Shown here one piece after another: positions 1 to 8,919 of a DNA stretch of 64,000 nucleotides. Origin of the DNA: Aestuariivivens sediminicola. Lineage in GTDB: Bacteria > Bacteroidota > Bacteroidia > Flavobacteriales > Flavobacteriaceae. Made by a program: the position numbers and the translations under genes. Within the stretch, counting starts at the first letter, position 1, and the number at the start of each line of letters is the position of its first letter. Location: positions 310,001 through 374,000 of the forward strand of contig NZ_JAKMCM010000003.1 in assembly GCF_022662015.1 (NCBI RefSeq), written 5' to 3'. The notes under the pieces are model-generated. The model was given only the letters and a program-made list of their open reading frames with translations, searched no databases and had not been told where the DNA came from.

Positions 1-176
1 TCTTTTTCGAGATGAGTTCTGAAAGGTTCTATAAAAGACTCAATGTCATTTTTCTTGGGGATGGAATCATTTATTTCAATTAATTTACCTTCAATTGTTG
101 TAAGTGTGAATGATTGTTTTTTGCAGCTTAAAAAAATTAAAAAATTTAACAAAAAAATCAAATGTGTAATCCTCAT
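1..176 (-). CDS. 5'-nucleotidase C-terminal-domain lipoprotein (partial)
   Basis: Only the first 58 codons lie in the window; the rest runs off the left edge. The ATG at 174-176 opens a hydrophobic signal ending in a lipobox (FLSC, Cys18), so the product should be an exported lipoprotein. The residues after it (TTIEGKLIEINDSI, then ESFIEPFRTHLEK) resemble the start of flavobacterial stand-alone 5'-nucleotidase C-terminal domain proteins, which usually sit beside a UshA-like metallophosphatase and upstream of dapA. The gene diverges from the DUF6913-dapA pair. The lipoprotein reading is direct. The family name rests on a short segment and remembered gene order. Confidence 0.6.
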   Translation of the reverse strand, partial: MRITHLIFLLNFLIFLSCKKQSFTLTTIEGKLIEINDSIPKKNDIESFIEPFRTHLEK

Positions 177-199
177 ATCTAATGCAAAAATGTTGATGG

Positions 200-216
200 T
201 ACTTTTGCTACCTTTG
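200..216 (+). promoter_or_regulatory. Two overlapping Bacteroidota -7 boxes before DUF6913-dapA
   Basis: TACTTTTG (200-207) and TACCTTTG (209-216) both fit TAnnTTTG and lie 19-28 bases before the ATG at 235, in the divergent gap. No well-spaced -33 TTTG is evident. Confidence 0.5.
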
Positions 217-234
217 TCCAAAGTATAAATATAG

Positions 235-762
235 ATGATTTTAAAAGGTTTCAAGGAAAAATCTATTAAAAAGTATTTAAACAAAATATTATCTGAGCGT
301 AAAATATATGTTGACGATAGCAAGGTTGAAAGTTTAGGAGTTATTTTGAATATTGATGAGGTTGAGGATTTTGAATTATTCAGAAATCTAGCGACTTTTT
401 TGCGAGTGCGTCCGAATAAGTTTAAGATCATAGCCTATTCCCCTACAAAAAGTGAAAAACCTAACTTTTGGGAGGTCTGTTTCAATTCCAGGGATATTGG
501 TTGGTATGGTTCGATTAAGAAAATAGAATTACAATCGTTTTTAGATAGGCCATTTGATGCTCTAATTAGTTATTACACCAGTGATGAAGTAGAGCTTAGG
601 TTACTCACAGGGTTATCCAAAGCCCAATTTAAGATTGGTATTTTACAGAAAGATGAAAGGTTAAACGATCTCATAATCAAAACCAATAAGGAAGAATTTG
701 AAGTGTTTAAAAAAGAAATTTTTAAATACTTAACCATTTTAAACAAATTAAATAATGAATAG
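235..762 (+). CDS. DUF6913 family protein
   Basis: This is a 175-residue cytoplasmic protein with no signal peptide or membrane segment, rich in Lys, Glu and Phe. I recognise it as the small DUF6913-type protein that precedes dapA in many Flavobacteriaceae; its biochemical role is unknown. Its 3' end overlaps dapA by 8 bases (755-762), so the two are almost certainly co-transcribed and perhaps translationally coupled. The segment [20 protein letters not shown] followed by [20 protein letters not shown] is the most family-like part. The coding call is strong; function is not inferred. Confidence 0.8.
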   Translation: MILKGFKEKSIKKYLNKILSERKIYVDDSKVESLGVILNIDEVEDFELFRNLATFLRVRPNKFKIIAYSPTKSEKPNFWEVCFNSRDIGWYGSIKKIELQSFLDRPFDALISYYTSDEVELRLLTGLSKAQFKIGILQKDERLNDLIIKTNKEEFEVFKKEIFKYLTILNKLNNE

Positions 763-1633
763 AAAGTTTGTAGGAACTGGAGTGGCTTTAGTAACGCCAT
801 TTAATTCAGATTTGAGCATTGACCACGAAGCTCTAAAAAACATTGTGGAATTTAATATTGAAAATGGTACAGATTACCTGGTAATTTCAGGTACTACCGG
901 AGAAAGTGTAACGATATCGCGGCAAGAAAAAAAAGATATCATTAAGACCATTTCAGATGCCAACAATGGAAGAGTACCTATGGTTTTGGGTATTGGGGGA
1001 AATAATACAGCTTCGATAATTGAAGAAATTAAAACTACGGATTTAAGTGAAATGGACGCTATTTTGTCGGTCGCACCCTATTATAGTAAGCCAACCCAGG
1101 AAGGGCTCTACCAGCATTTTAAAGCCATTTCAGAAGTATGTCCCATTGATGTTATCCTTTATAATGTTCCTGGTCGAACCTCCAAAAATATGGAACCTTC
1201 AACTACCGTGCGATTGGCAAAAGACTTCAAAAACATCATCGCAGTAAAAGAGGCTGGGAACAATGTGGCCCAGTATTTACAGCTTATAAAGGACAAACCC
1301 GAAGATTTTTTAGTTATATCTGGAGACGACGATTTGGCCCTTGGGGTTGTGTTAGCAGGAGGAGCAGGTGTTATTTCAGTTATTGGTCAGGCATTTCCGA
1401 AACCATTTTCTGATATGATTCGATTGGGTCTTCAAGGTAAAGCTAAAGAAGCTTATGCCTTACATTACAAGCTTATGGATGTCATAGGTTATATTTTTGA
1501 AGAGAATAATCCCGCAGGAATTAAAGCCGTTTTTGAAGCCTTAAGTTTATGCAGTGACAAGGTAAGATTACCTTTAGTTCCGGCATCCTTGCAATTAAAA
1601 GCAAAGATTGAACGTTTTGTTAAGGAGTTCTAA
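755..1633 (+). CDS. dapA: 4-hydroxy-tetrahydrodipicolinate synthase
   Basis: DapA condenses pyruvate with L-aspartate semialdehyde in the first committed step of lysine and diaminopimelate synthesis (cytoplasm). The 292 residues match the family length. Visible signatures are GTTGE (46-50), the YNVPGRT motif with catalytic Tyr136, and the Schiff-base Lys165 in [10 protein letters not shown]. The gene overlaps DUF6913 by 8 bases. dapD, a later step of the same pathway, lies at 12964-13779 but in a separate transcription unit. High confidence. Confidence 0.97.
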   Translation: MNRKFVGTGVALVTPFNSDLSIDHEALKNIVEFNIENGTDYLVISGTTGESVTISRQEKKDIIKTISDANNGRVPMVLGIGGNNTASIIEEIKTTDLSEMDAILSVAPYYSKPTQEGLYQHFKAISEVCPIDVILYNVPGRTSKNMEPSTTVRLAKDFKNIIAVKEAGNNVAQYLQLIKDKPEDFLVISGDDDLALGVVLAGGAGVISVIGQAFPKPFSDMIRLGLQGKAKEAYALHYKLMDVIGYIFEENNPAGIKAVFEALSLCSDKVRLPLVPASLQLKAKIERFVKEF

Positions 1634-1725
1634 TAGTGTTAAATATAACTTAATCCTTACAATTCCTATATTACAGGGATTAATTTAGCACTTAAAATAT
1701 ATTTTTAAAATCCATATTATTACAT

Positions 1726-1733
1726 TAATTTTG
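1726..1733 (+). promoter_or_regulatory. -7 promoter box before bamD
   Basis: TAATTTTG matches TAnnTTTG and ends 17 bases before the bamD ATG, implying a leader of roughly ten bases. It probably drives bamD and the downstream genes. Confidence 0.5.
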
Positions 1734-1750
1734 CATCCTGTTTTTTAGTT

Positions 1751-2551
1751 ATGAGGACTCTTGCTTACATATTATTGGTATTCATATCCTTAAGCTCTTG
1801 TAGCGAATATCAAAAGGTGTTGAAAAATGAGGATATTGCCCCTAAATTCAAAATGGGTGAAGCCTTATATGATGAAGGTAAATTTGACAAGGCTAATCGT
1901 CTTTTTGCTCAGATTGTTCCCAATTACAGAGGGAAACCTCAAGCAGAAAAATTGATGTATCTGTATTCTAATTCCTTTTACAAAATGAAGGATTTTTATG
2001 TGGCAGGGTATCAGTTTGAGCGATTTGCAACCAGCTACCCTAATAGTGAAAAAGTGGAGGAAGCCTCCTTTTTAAGTGCTAAGAGCTATTATATGCTATC
2101 ACCAGTTTATACTAAGGATCAGACAGAAACCAAAGAAGCGATTGAAAAACTTCAAAATTTCATTAATTTATTTCCTGAATCTCAGTATTTGGAGGAGGCA
2201 AATAAATTGGTTAAGGAATTGGAATTTAAGCTAGAACAAAAGGCTTTCAGCATAGCCAAACAGTATAATCATATATCGGATTATCCTGCATCCATAAAAT
2301 CTTTTGAAAATTTTATTTTTGAATTTCCCGGATCTTCTTTGCGTGAAGATGCTATGTTTTATAAATTGGATTCTTCATATAAACTGGCCATTAATAGTAT
2401 AGAATATAAAAAAGAAGAGCGCTTGAAAGAGGCTAAAGCCAGTTCGGATGCTTTCAAAAAGTCTTTTGTAAATTCAAAATACCTCGAGGAAGTGAATAAA
2501 ATGGTAGAAGAAATTGATAATCAATTAAAGTATTATACTGCGAATAGTTAA
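1751..2551 (+). CDS. bamD: Outer membrane assembly lipoprotein BamD
   Basis: BamD is the essential TPR lipoprotein of the BAM complex, which folds beta-barrels into the outer membrane. The 266-residue protein starts with a short signal ending LSSC (Cys17 acylated) and continues SEYQKVLKNEDIAPKFKMGE, typical of Bacteroidota BamD. Helical TPR-like repeats follow (YDEGKFDKANRLFAQIVPNY, then GYQFERFATSYPNSEKVEEA). It heads a run with rpoZ, coaBC, DUF4835 and recN, a gene order seen often in Flavobacteriaceae. High confidence in family and role. Confidence 0.94.
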   Translation: MRTLAYILLVFISLSSCSEYQKVLKNEDIAPKFKMGEALYDEGKFDKANRLFAQIVPNYRGKPQAEKLMYLYSNSFYKMKDFYVAGYQFERFATSYPNSEKVEEASFLSAKSYYMLSPVYTKDQTETKEAIEKLQNFINLFPESQYLEEANKLVKELEFKLEQKAFSIAKQYNHISDYPASIKSFENFIFEFPGSSLREDAMFYKLDSSYKLAINSIEYKKEERLKEAKASSDAFKKSFVNSKYLEEVNKMVEEIDNQLKYYTANS

Positions 2552-2636
2552 TTTGAAAACAATAGAGAGTACCTAATAGAATAATTAAGAAATAAAAATA
2601 GTAAAGGCTATCAGCCAAAATTAATTAAAAGATAAA

Positions 2637-2966
2637 ATGGATTTAAAAAAAACTAAGGCTCCGGTAAATACAATGACCTATGATAGAAATCAAATAGATG
2701 AACAAACTGGAAACATCTACGAAGCTATATCCATAATTTCTAGAAGAGCTGAGCAAATTAATACGGAAATTAAAAAGGAGCTTATTGATAAATTGGAGGA
2801 GTTTGCTACCTACAATGACAGCCTTGAAGAAATTTTTGAAAACAAAGAACAAATTGAAGTTTCTAAGTTCTATGAGAAACTTCCTAAGCCGCATGCCTTA
2901 GCTATTCAAGAATGGTTAAAAGAGAAAGTTTACTTTAGAAATACTGAGGAAGATTCTCAGGAATAG
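2637..2966 (+). CDS. rpoZ: RNA polymerase omega subunit family protein
   Basis: This 109-residue protein contains the omega-like core, with NIYEAISIISRRAEQIN around residues 26-42, followed by an acidic helical tail. Omega helps assemble and stabilise RNA polymerase by holding beta'. Bacteroidota omega proteins are divergent and are typically encoded between bamD and coaBC, as here. The gene ends 7 bases before coaBC, pointing to an operon. Assignment rests on this motif plus gene order. Confidence 0.85.
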   Translation: MDLKKTKAPVNTMTYDRNQIDEQTGNIYEAISIISRRAEQINTEIKKELIDKLEEFATYNDSLEEIFENKEQIEVSKFYEKLPKPHALAIQEWLKEKVYFRNTEEDSQE

Positions 2967-2973
2967 AACCATC

Positions 2974-4185
2974 ATGTCAATATTAAGTGGCAAAAATATA
3001 CTGTTAGGCATAACTGCTGGTATTGCCGCTTATAAAAGTGCTTTTTTAGTTCGGTTGTTTGTTAAGTCCGGTGCTCACGTGAAGGTAGTGATGACTCCTG
3101 CCGCCAAAGACTTTGTAACGCCTTTAACACTTTCTACCCTTTCAAAAAATACGGTCTACTCTTCGTTCATTAATGACGACGAAGGTGATGCCGTTTGGAA
3201 TAATCATGTTGACCTTGGATTGTGGGCCGACCTTTTTGTCATCGCCCCCGCAACAGCTAATACCTTGTCAAAAATGGCAAATGGCGTTTGCGATAATTTG
3301 CTGCTGGCAACATATTTATCGGCCAAGTGTCCAGTTTATTTTGCTCCAGCAATGGACTTAGATATGTATAAACATCAGAGCACTTTAAAATCTTTGGAAG
3401 TATTAGAAGGATATGGAAATATTATGATTCCTGCTACACGCGGAGAATTAGCCAGTGGTTTATTTGGAGAAGGACGAATGGCAGAACCAGAGGACATAGT
3501 GGCCTTTATTGAAGATAATATTTTGAGAGACCTTCCGTTAAGAGGAAAAAAAGTACTTGTTACGGCAGGGCCAACATATGAAGCTATAGATCCTGTGAGA
3601 TTTATCGGGAATTATTCCAGCGGTAAAATGGGCTTTGAAATTGCAAAAGTGGCTGCAAATTTAGGTGCCGAGGTCACACTGATTTCAGGTCCTACATTCG
3701 AAAAGGCTGAACACAGCTTAATCAAAATTATTCCTGTTGTCAGTGCCCAGGAAATGTATGATAATGTCCATAAGTTTTACGAGGACACAGACATTGCCAT
3801 TCTATCTGCGGCAGTAGCAGATTTCAGACCTAAACACCCCTCCAGTAAAAAAATAAAAAAGAACGATGCTGGGTTAACCATAGAATTGGAAAAAACTAAA
3901 GATATTTTGGAATCTTTGGGCAGATTAAAAAGACATCAGTATTTGGTCGGTTTTGCCTTAGAAACTGATAATGAAATAGAAAATGCAAAACAGAAACTAA
4001 AAAGAAAGAATTTAAATTTAATTGTTTTAAATTCGTTAAATGATCAGGGAGCTGGTTTTCAAAGTGATACAAACAAAGTTACCTTTATAGATAATAAAGA
4101 ACGTAAAACAGTGTTTGAATTAAAGGATAAAACAGAAGTAGCCAAAGATTTATGTAATGAAATTATAAAACAGATCCATGCGTAA
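2974..4185 (+). CDS. coaBC: Phosphopantothenoylcysteine synthetase/decarboxylase
   Basis: This bifunctional coenzyme A enzyme has an N-terminal flavin-dependent decarboxylase (CoaC, about 1-185) and a C-terminal CTP-dependent ligase (CoaB, about 186-403). Seen: GKNILLGITAGIAAYKS at the start, the conserved His78 in NNHVDLGLWAD, PAMDLDMY (125-132), and the CoaB signature VLVTAGPTYEAIDPVRFI. Compared with E. coli Dfp, the Asn of PAMN is Asp128 and the Cys of the ACG...GRM segment is Ser161, which may be a lineage variant. The 403 residues match full length. The gene overlaps DUF4835 by 8 bases. Confidence 0.95.
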   Translation: MSILSGKNILLGITAGIAAYKSAFLVRLFVKSGAHVKVVMTPAAKDFVTPLTLSTLSKNTVYSSFINDDEGDAVWNNHVDLGLWADLFVIAPATANTLSKMANGVCDNLLLATYLSAKCPVYFAPAMDLDMYKHQSTLKSLEVLEGYGNIMIPATRGELASGLFGEGRMAEPEDIVAFIEDNILRDLPLRGKKVLVTAGPTYEAIDPVRFIGNYSSGKMGFEIAKVAANLGAEVTLISGPTFEKAEHSLIKIIPVVSAQEMYDNVHKFYEDTDIAILSAAVADFRPKHPSSKKIKKNDAGLTIELEKTKDILESLGRLKRHQYLVGFALETDNEIENAKQKLKRKNLNLIVLNSLNDQGAGFQSDTNKVTFIDNKERKTVFELKDKTEVAKDLCNEIIKQIHA

Positions 4186-5065
4186 CATATTTTTTAGTCT
4201 CTTTTTTTATATTGGTTTTGTAGGTTTTGCCCAGGAGTTAAATTGCAACTTAGTGGTCAATGCAAGGCAAACTGGAAACGATAATCAAACGATTTTTAAA
4301 ACTTTGGAAAAGCAATTGACCGAGTTTGTCAACAATACGAAATGGACCAATAGAACTGTTGCACCTCAGGAACGCATTGATTGCAGTATGATCATTACCA
4401 TAACCGAGTACAGTGGAGAATCCTTTCAGGGGACGATTCAGGTGCAATCATCAAGACCTGTATTTGGCTCCTCATTTACAACGCCGGTTTATAATTTTAA
4501 TGACAGGGATTTTTCATTCCGATATTTAGAATTTCAAAATTTAATATTTAACCCATCTCAGTACGAATCCAATCTTATTTCTGTTTTGACTTTCCATATT
4601 TACATAATGTTGGGATTAGATGCCGAGACCTTCGCGACCAAAGGTGGTGAAACCCTTTTTAAGCAGGCTCAAACTATTTTAAATTATTCTCAACAGGAAA
4701 ATTATAAAGGTTGGAAACTTGAAGATGGCCTTCAAAGTAGATTTGCCTTAATTGATAATTTGTTATCACCGACATTTTCGGCTTACCGAGAAGTTATGTA
4801 CAGATACCATCGTTTAGGATTGGACATTATGAGTGAAAACCCCAAAAAAGGAAAAGAAGAAATAGCCTCCTCGCTTAAATTATTTGATGCAATGAATAGT
4901 CGAAGACCCAATTCGTTTTTATTGCGAACCTTTTTTGATGCAAAGTCGGATGAGATCGAACAAATATTTACAGATGGCCCCAATGTAAATATTGCTAGTG
5001 TAAAGGAAACTCTGCAAAATGTCGCGCCAATGCATTCCAGCAAATGGGCTAATATTAAGTTTTAG
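4178..5065 (+). CDS. DUF4835 family exported protein
   Basis: This 295-residue protein has a cleavable signal peptide (MRNIFFSLFFYIGFVGFAQ). It matches the DUF4835 family of Bacteroidota: AQELNCNLVVNARQTGNDNQ, later FNDRDFSFRYLEFQNLIFNP, and a C-terminal segment about diluting a mean of past values is not present; function is unknown. Its ATG overlaps the coaBC end by 8 bases, and recN follows after 62 bases. Constant linkage to coaBC and recN in flavobacteria suggests a housekeeping envelope role, which is inference only. Confidence 0.85.
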   Translation: MRNIFFSLFFYIGFVGFAQELNCNLVVNARQTGNDNQTIFKTLEKQLTEFVNNTKWTNRTVAPQERIDCSMIITITEYSGESFQGTIQVQSSRPVFGSSFTTPVYNFNDRDFSFRYLEFQNLIFNPSQYESNLISVLTFHIYIMLGLDAETFATKGGETLFKQAQTILNYSQQENYKGWKLEDGLQSRFALIDNLLSPTFSAYREVMYRYHRLGLDIMSENPKKGKEEIASSLKLFDAMNSRRPNSFLLRTFFDAKSDEIEQIFTDGPNVNIASVKETLQNVAPMHSSKWANIKF

Positions 5066-5127
5066 GGTCTATTATTTATTGAATTCATTTACTATATTTA
5101 TTTCCTAACAATAACGTTTTTGGCAAT

Positions 5128-6780
5128 TTGTTAAAATCACTTTCCATAAAAAACTATGCGCTGATTGAAAATCTGCATGTCAGTTTTGATAATGGTTTAT
5201 CAATAATTACCGGTGAAACCGGAGGCGGGAAATCCATTTTACTTCAAGGACTGTCTTTAATTTTGGGAAAACGAGCTGATTTCAGCAGTTTAAAAGACAA
5301 TTCTATTAAATGTATTATTGAAGCGGTCTTTGATATTACTAATTACGATCTGAAATCTTTTTTTAAGGATGAAATTCTCGATTTTGATGATCAGACGATT
5401 ATTAGACGTGAAATACTGCCCTCTGGTAAATCACGTGCATTCGTAAACGATTCACCTGTTCAATTAAAGAGTTTACAGCTTCTAGGGGAGCGATTAATAG
5501 ACATTCATTCACAACATGAAACTTTGCAGATAGTAGATGATAATTATCAATTTAAAGTAATTGATGCTTTAGCTGGTAATGCTTCTTTGTTAAAGCGTTA
5601 CAGAGAGGAATTGAATCAGTTTAGAGTAGCACGGAAAGAACTGGATAAATTAATGAAATTAAAGTCTGAGGTCATTAAGGAGCAGGATTATAATACATTT
5701 CTTTTAAATGAGCTGCTTGAGGCGAATTTGGTTGAAGATGAGTTGGTGGAACTTGAAGAAGAATACGAAACACTCAATAATGTAGAGGACATCAAGGAAA
5801 AACTGGCGACCTCTTCTCAGATTTTGAATGACGAAGAACAAGGTGTTATGTCTCGTTTATCAGAACTAAAGACTAATTTCACCAAACTCGCCAATCTGTC
5901 ATCGAATTATAATGATTTGTTTGAGCGCATCCGAAGCAGCTTTATTGAATTGGATGATATTCATATAGAGATTGATCGCTTGTTAGAGCATTTAGAAGCA
6001 AATCCAGAACGTCTGGAGCAGGTAAATGTGCGTTTGGGAATATTAAATAATTTGTTATTGAAACATGGAGCAATGGATCTTAGAGAGCTCATTTCAATTC
6101 GCGATCAGCTTCTGGAAAAATGTTCAGTTACAGAAAATTTAGATGATACTATTTTAAAAAAGGAAGCCGAGTTATTAGAAAAACAAAAAACTCTCGACCA
6201 TTTATCAAAGGATATCCATGAAAAAAGAAGATTAGCGATTCCAAATCTTAAACAACAATTGGAGACCATATTAAAAGATTTGGGTATGCCTAATGCAAAG
6301 TTTTCTATACAATTAAATTACACCACTAATTTGTTCTCGAATGGAAAGGATGAATTATTATTTCTATTCTCAGCTAATAAGGGCGGGAACTTTTTAGAAT
6401 TGAAAAAGGCAGCATCAGGAGGGGAGTTGTCAAGAATCATGTTGGCCATAAAATGGGTTTTATCCAATTATATCAAGTTGCCAACCATTATGTTTGACGA
6501 AATCGATACAGGGGTTTCCGGTGAAATTTCTAATAAAATGGGTGAAATAATGTTAGATATGAGCAGGAGCATGCAGGTATTTACCATAACCCATTTACCG
6601 CAAATAGCGGCAAAAGGGCATTATCATTTCAAAGTATATAAAGAGGATATTAATAATATTACACAAACCAAGTTAATTAGACTTAACCATGATGAGCGGA
6701 TTGTTGAAATAGCCCAGATGTTAGGAGGAATAGAAATGTCATCGTCAGCGATTGCCCATGCCAAGGAATTACTCAATTAA
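5128..6780 (+). CDS. recN: DNA repair protein RecN
   Basis: RecN is an SMC-like ATPase that acts in double-strand-break repair. The TTG at 5128 gives the family N terminus MLKSLSIKNYALIENL, so a non-ATG start is preferred. Walker A is GETGGGKS (29-36; Gly in place of the more usual Ala). A long coiled-coil centre (about 160-370) is followed by the ABC signature ASGGELSRIMLAIKW and Walker B IMFDEIDTGVSGE, then the THLPQIAA switch His. The 550 residues match full length. It is the last gene of the bamD-coaBC run. Confidence 0.96.
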   Translation: MLKSLSIKNYALIENLHVSFDNGLSIITGETGGGKSILLQGLSLILGKRADFSSLKDNSIKCIIEAVFDITNYDLKSFFKDEILDFDDQTIIRREILPSGKSRAFVNDSPVQLKSLQLLGERLIDIHSQHETLQIVDDNYQFKVIDALAGNASLLKRYREELNQFRVARKELDKLMKLKSEVIKEQDYNTFLLNELLEANLVEDELVELEEEYETLNNVEDIKEKLATSSQILNDEEQGVMSRLSELKTNFTKLANLSSNYNDLFERIRSSFIELDDIHIEIDRLLEHLEANPERLEQVNVRLGILNNLLLKHGAMDLRELISIRDQLLEKCSVTENLDDTILKKEAELLEKQKTLDHLSKDIHEKRRLAIPNLKQQLETILKDLGMPNAKFSIQLNYTTNLFSNGKDELLFLFSANKGGNFLELKKAASGGELSRIMLAIKWVLSNYIKLPTIMFDEIDTGVSGEISNKMGEIMLDMSRSMQVFTITHLPQIAAKGHYHFKVYKEDINNITQTKLIRLNHDERIVEIAQMLGGIEMSSSAIAHAKELLN

Positions 6781-6810
6781 AAATATTAGCTATTGAAGTT
6801 TAAAGTTTAT

Positions 6811-6818
6811 TACTTTTG
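6811..6818 (+). promoter_or_regulatory. -7 promoter box in the fabI upstream region
   Basis: TACTTTTG fits TAnnTTTG, with a TTG 15 bases upstream (6793-6795). It would give a fabI leader of about 155 bases. The gap 6781-6981 shows no other feature I can support. Confidence 0.4.
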
Positions 6819-6981
6819 CCACAATATGTTTGTTATTATTTAACAAATGCTTTATTAAAATTATTTTTTAAAAAATACTGTAATGTTCTAATGTTATCGA
6901 AGGGTTATAATACAAAGAATAATTAATGAAGTAGATCTTTGCGATAATTTTAACGTACACAAATTAATTAAATCTTAACTA

Positions 6982-7797
6982 ATGTATAATTTATTAAAAG
7001 GAAAAAAGGGGATCATATTTGGAGCTTTGGATTCAAATTCAATTGCTTGGAAAACAGCTGAACGCGTACATGAAGAAGGGGGGCAATTTGTTCTGACAAA
7101 CGCACCAGTAGCGATGCGAATGGGACAAATCAATGACTTGGCAAGTAAAACAGGTTCTAAGATTATTCCGGCTGATGCGACATCAGTCGAGGATTTACAA
7201 AATCTCATAGACCAATCAATGGAAATTTTAGGAGGAAAATTAGATTTTATTTTACACTCCATCGGTATGTCTATAAATGTTAGAAAGGGAAGACATTATA
7301 CCGATCAAAATTATGATTGGACACAAAAAGGAACGGATGTTTCTGCAATTTCCTTCCACAAACTCATGCAAACTTTATACAAATCAGATGCTATGAATGA
7401 GTGGGGTAGCATTGTTGCATTAACTTATATGGCAGCTCAAAGGGTATTTCCAGATTATAATGATATGGCTGATAATAAGGCCTACTTAGAAAGTATAGCA
7501 CGTAGTTTTGGTTATTTCTTTGGTCGCGATAAGAAAGTTCGAGTTAATACCATTTCACAATCTCCAACACCAACGACAGCAGGCAGTGGTGTAAAGGGAT
7601 TTGACGGTTTTATTGCCTATGCAGAAAAAATGTCTCCTTTAGGCAATGCCACCGCTCTGGATTGTGCTAATTATACCGTTACATTATTTAGTGATTTAAC
7701 AAAAAGGGTAACTTTACAGAACCTATACAATGATGGTGGATTTAGTAATATGGGTGTTAGTGATGCGGTCATGTCTACATTTATTGGCGAAGAATAG
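6982..7797 (+). CDS. fabI: Enoyl-[acyl-carrier-protein] reductase (NADH)
   Basis: FabI reduces trans-2-enoyl-ACP in the last step of each fatty-acid elongation cycle. The 271-residue protein has the FabI-type SDR fold: a nucleotide site starting GKKGIIFGALDSNSIAW, HSIGMS around 92-97, and the catalytic Tyr149/Tyr159/Lys166 arrangement in TYMAAQRVFPDYNDMADNKA. The segment NTISQSPTPTTAGSGVKG corresponds to the mobile substrate loop. It is monocistronic, with a leader of about 150 bases and a strong terminator at 7867-7891. Confidence 0.95.
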   Translation: MYNLLKGKKGIIFGALDSNSIAWKTAERVHEEGGQFVLTNAPVAMRMGQINDLASKTGSKIIPADATSVEDLQNLIDQSMEILGGKLDFILHSIGMSINVRKGRHYTDQNYDWTQKGTDVSAISFHKLMQTLYKSDAMNEWGSIVALTYMAAQRVFPDYNDMADNKAYLESIARSFGYFFGRDKKVRVNTISQSPTPTTAGSGVKGFDGFIAYAEKMSPLGNATALDCANYTVTLFSDLTKRVTLQNLYNDGGFSNMGVSDAVMSTFIGEE

Positions 7798-7866
7798 AAA
7801 AATTGTAAATAGTGAAATGAAATGAGATCATTTCATTATTGATTTTCAAACCAGAAATACCATTAT

Positions 7867-7891
7867 GCCACCTTTTTAAGGTGGCTTTTTT
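7867..7891 (+). terminator. Rho-independent terminator after fabI
   Basis: Perfect 8-bp stem GCCACCTT/AAGGTGGC (7867-7874 with 7878-7885), 3-base loop, then a run of six T. Confidence 0.92.
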
Positions 7892-7903
7892 ATTTGTATT
7901 GGT

Positions 7904-7911
7904 TACATTTG
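7904..7911 (+). promoter_or_regulatory. -7 box almost touching the glycosyltransferase start
   Basis: TACATTTG ends 5 bases before the ATG at 7916. In Bacteroidota, transcription starts a few bases past this box, so the mRNA could be leaderless or nearly so. Confidence 0.5.
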
Positions 7912-7915
7912 TGTG

Positions 7916-8917
7916 ATGCATATTAACTATTCTTTTATTATTCCTGTTTATAACCGTCCTGAGGAAATTCAGGAGCTATTGGAAAGTTTTGTTCGTTTGA
8001 AGACCGATATAAAGTTTGAAGTGGTTATAGTGGAGGATGGCTCTACCGTATCCTCAAAAGCTATAGTAGATAATTTTATGGATACGTTAGAGATTTCTTA
8101 TTTCTATAAGAAGAATTCAGGTCCCGGTGACTCAAGAAACTATGGGATGAAACGGGCAAAGGGAAATTATTTTATAATTCTGGATTCGGACTGCATTTTG
8201 CCAGATAATTATCTTACAGAAGTTGATGCAGAGTTAAAAATGGAATATGTTGACTGTTTTGGGGGGCCTGATGAAGCCCTGGATTCATTTTCAAATCTGC
8301 AGAAGGCGATTAATTTTACCATGACGTCTTTTATTACAACCGGAGGTATCAGGGGAAAAAAGAAGAGTATTAAAAAGTTTCAACCCCGGAGCTTTAATAT
8401 GGGTCTTTCGAAAAAAGCGTTTAAAGAATCAAATGGGTTTGGTTCCATTCATCCCGGGGAAGATCCCGATCTATCGATCAGATTATGGAATTTAGGTTAT
8501 AAAACCAGGCTAATACCAAATGCTTTTGTATATCATAAGAGACGAATCTCATGGAATGGATTTTATAAACAGGTCAAAAAGTTCGGCATGGTACGACCCA
8601 TATTAACACAGTGGCATCCAAATACAAGAAGTTTGACCTATTGGTTTCCTTTGGTCTTTAGTCTGGGGTTTGTGGTTTCAATATTTTTGCTTCTTTTAGG
8701 ATATTATTGGTTTATTCTAGTTTATGCATTGTATTTTTTAATTGCGTTCCTTAAGGCTTTGGCATCAACGAAAAACTTTATAGTATCTATTTATTCATTA
8801 ATCGCCATTGGAATTCAATTTTTCGGGTATGGTTTTGGATTTTTGAATTCAACTATTGCCCTGATACTATTAGGAAGAGACCCCCGAACACATTTTCCAG
8901 AACTTTTTTATAAATAA
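7916..8917 (+). CDS. Family 2 glycosyltransferase
   Basis: This GT2 (GT-A fold) enzyme transfers a sugar from a nucleotide-sugar donor; acceptor unknown. Seen: SFIIPVYNRPEEIQELL at the start, EVVIVEDGST, the metal-binding DSDCILPD region, a catalytic-loop EDPDLSIRLW motif, and two C-terminal hydrophobic segments (about 245-300) that would anchor it in the inner membrane. ATG 7916 is chosen over the adjacent GTG at 7913. The YbbR gene starts 2 bases after its stop. It may act in envelope polysaccharide synthesis (inference). Confidence 0.88.
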   Translation: MHINYSFIIPVYNRPEEIQELLESFVRLKTDIKFEVVIVEDGSTVSSKAIVDNFMDTLEISYFYKKNSGPGDSRNYGMKRAKGNYFIILDSDCILPDNYLTEVDAELKMEYVDCFGGPDEALDSFSNLQKAINFTMTSFITTGGIRGKKKSIKKFQPRSFNMGLSKKAFKESNGFGSIHPGEDPDLSIRLWNLGYKTRLIPNAFVYHKRRISWNGFYKQVKKFGMVRPILTQWHPNTRSLTYWFPLVFSLGFVVSIFLLLLGYYWFILVYALYFLIAFLKALASTKNFIVSIYSLIAIGIQFFGYGFGFLNSTIALILLGRDPRTHFPELFYK

Positions 8918-8919
8918 TT

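Noticed and set aside
43-228. Open + strand frame of 61 codons at the left edge
   Set aside because: It lies opposite the lipoprotein gene start (1-176, minus), which has a clear signal peptide and a family-like continuation.
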